Assembly (NCBI RefSeq): GCF_037975245.1
Contig: NC_092573.1
Coordinates: 21,607,265-21,671,264 of the forward strand
DNA: 64,000 bases
Source: Apostichopus japonicus
Lineage: Eukaryota; Echinodermata; Holothuroidea; Aspidochirotida; Stichopodidae
Direction: 5' to 3'
Shown here: piece by piece, positions 62,459 to 64,000 of the stretch
Layout: every line of letters starts with the position of its first letter
How positions within the stretch are numbered: the stretch's first letter is position 1
Notes under the pieces: generated by a model
The model's database searches: none
Seen by the model: only the letters and a program-made list of their open reading frames with translations
Told to the model about the DNA's origin: nothing
Translations under genes and position numbers: made by a program

Positions 62459-64000
62459 AAACATTGCCAGTTTTCTGTCAATATAAGACATTTAAATATC
62501 TGGGTATCCACAACACATGAGATAGAATGACCAGACATTTACAGACCTAAATCGTTTTAATTTACCTTTACAGGCACTCTTTATAGCGACCTTGGAAATT
62601 TGTCAGGTGATAAAATATTTAAAAACTTACAACCAAGATACTTCAAGCAATTCTTCTGTTTCAATGTCTAAATGTTTTATATTATATCTACATGATGATC
62701 ATAGCTGGACCTTTGCATTCAAACTGGTCTTGTCTTTGAGAAAGACTGATGAATGTACAATGTAGTCTTATTTTGATGCACCCTGGAAATGATTCCTTTG
62801 AACTGATCACTCCCTTTTAATGAATAAGTACATCATTAAAGCTCTCTGTACTTTTTGGGCTGGAACACAAAGGGGGGAGTGACCTTGGGAGGGTGAGGGG
62901 TTGGCGATTATGAGGAGGCATGTAATTAAAGGGTGTGAAGACTCGCGCAAAAAGAAACGTCTTATGCCAGTAATTTGACCTAGTTTCGAATGAGGTGTAA
63001 CAGAAGTGTTAAACACCACCATCGATCCCAGAAAATACACACACAGCTTGCTACCGTCGGTAATTAGACACTAGTGTACAGTCAGTACATACAGCTGCGG
63101 TCAATACCCACAGCACTGTATACAAACAATACAGCGATGGACATCTCAGGTCCATCTAAAGATAACAATTAAGGTATCATGTTTCATTACTGTCTGCATT
63201 TTGTAGCGACACGAACAAAACGTCACTTGGCAAGCAACAGAAAGTTAACTTTTTCAGATGGCCGCACACGGTTTAGGGCGAGTCTTCAATGCCTTTAAGC
63301 AAACCATTCTAGACTTCTGACAGTCTTTATGCTCTATTGCGATCTTTATACCTTCACTACAATATCTGAGTGGAACACTGAACTGGTTAGGGTCAAACCG
63401 ATAGCACAAGCTTTATACTCCTGTTTCTGATACAACAGTAAACACATAATGACCATCACATGTAGTAGTAGTAAATGAGGGTACTATGATTGAAACTGAC
63501 AATGCTAACCACCTAAGTGGACTATTTAGATCAACTGATCACAAACGTCGTCGAGTAGTTTACTCTCTTTATTTGAAAACGAGTCATATCTTTTCTCTTC
63601 GTAAGTGTTTGAATACGGCTGAGTATACTGTACATTGCCTGTCCAAGTAAATAAATCTCAAATATCATTAAACTATTTTTTAGATCACAGTCTGTGGCAT
63701 ATTTACAGTATGTCATATGTAAGCTTCCAAATGACCATATAAGTAACATCGTTCCTGTTCTATCTAATTCTTCGTCATTCAGGACAAGCATCACTGTATG
63801 CTTGAGAGTTGACGTAGTTCAAGTTAAACATCATCCAAATATCACAAAAATTGAGACAAATATAATTTGTTTACTTACCGCTGCTAGTCTAATACTCTGA
63901 AGCACTCAATTCATTACAACCAAGCTACTACTTGTAAGCTTGCAGTAAATACTCAAATATGTTAGTCTACTTGACAGTGAAATTTTCCACATGCAGTTAA
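62459..64000. other. intronic/intergenic DNA
   Basis: No supported gene. Short frames at 62,807-63,040 (minus) and 63,531-63,900 (both strands) have no recognisable motifs. Confidence 0.5.

Noticed and set aside
62488-62508. TFKYLGI, reminiscent of a LINE reverse-transcriptase block
   Set aside because: Isolated heptapeptide with stops soon after; no other reverse-transcriptase motif nearby.
1-64000. CRISPR array, bacterial operons, rRNA or intact tRNA genes
   Set aside because: None seen: tandem repeats lack regular spacers, the tRNA-like segments have SINE bodies or tails, and the sequence is clearly animal nuclear DNA.

Overview
The window is AT-rich, intron- and repeat-dominated animal nuclear DNA. 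It has no operons, no bacterial-type genes, and no long open frame outside simple tandem arrays. tRNA-derived SINEs, a hAT-like and a Harbinger-like MITE, a LINE 3' end, a Helentron-like repeat and many minisatellites and poly(C)/poly(G) runs suggest a marine invertebrate. A deuterostome such as an echinoderm is plausible, but no gene here fixes the taxon.

Layout. 1-369: a foldback element whose arms carry a hammerhead-ribozyme-like motif. 370-19,999: mostly unannotatable intronic or intergenic DNA with one possible exon (607-792), a SINE (3,020), a 59-bp minisatellite (6,945-7,935), an antisense SINE (13,690-13,800), and 24-bp and 26-bp minisatellites (18.6-19.3 kb). 20,000-37,005: a near-identical tandem segmental duplication (period 9,645 bp) whose second copy lacks 2,275 bp, replaced by 5 bp. 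Each copy carries a 3.1-kb composite repeat that contains a 399-bp-unit array dense in AGGTCA nuclear-receptor half-sites. 37,006-39,570: LINE 3' end, hAT-like MITE with an 8-bp target duplication, and a 65-bp minisatellite.

40,353-52,903: five phase-compatible putative exons of one minus-strand gene of unknown identity. In transcription order they are 52,903-52,847, 50,162-49,955, 48,663-48,624, 45,171-45,094 and 40,501-40,353. The first intron holds a 14-bp satellite and a plus-strand coding-like segment (52,031-52,578). 57,081-57,559: a likely plus-strand terminal exon with a frame break at a run of eight G. 57,641-58,045: Harbinger-like MITE. 58,966-60,152: a heptamer-based satellite with higher-order structure. 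60,749-60,993: a second copy of the 3,020 SINE. 62,277-62,458: a weak exon candidate.

The long open frames at 51.3-52.0 kb and 59.0-60.2 kb are products of stop-free repeats and are not genes. Gene models rest on splice signals, reading phase and coding character only; no homology search was possible.
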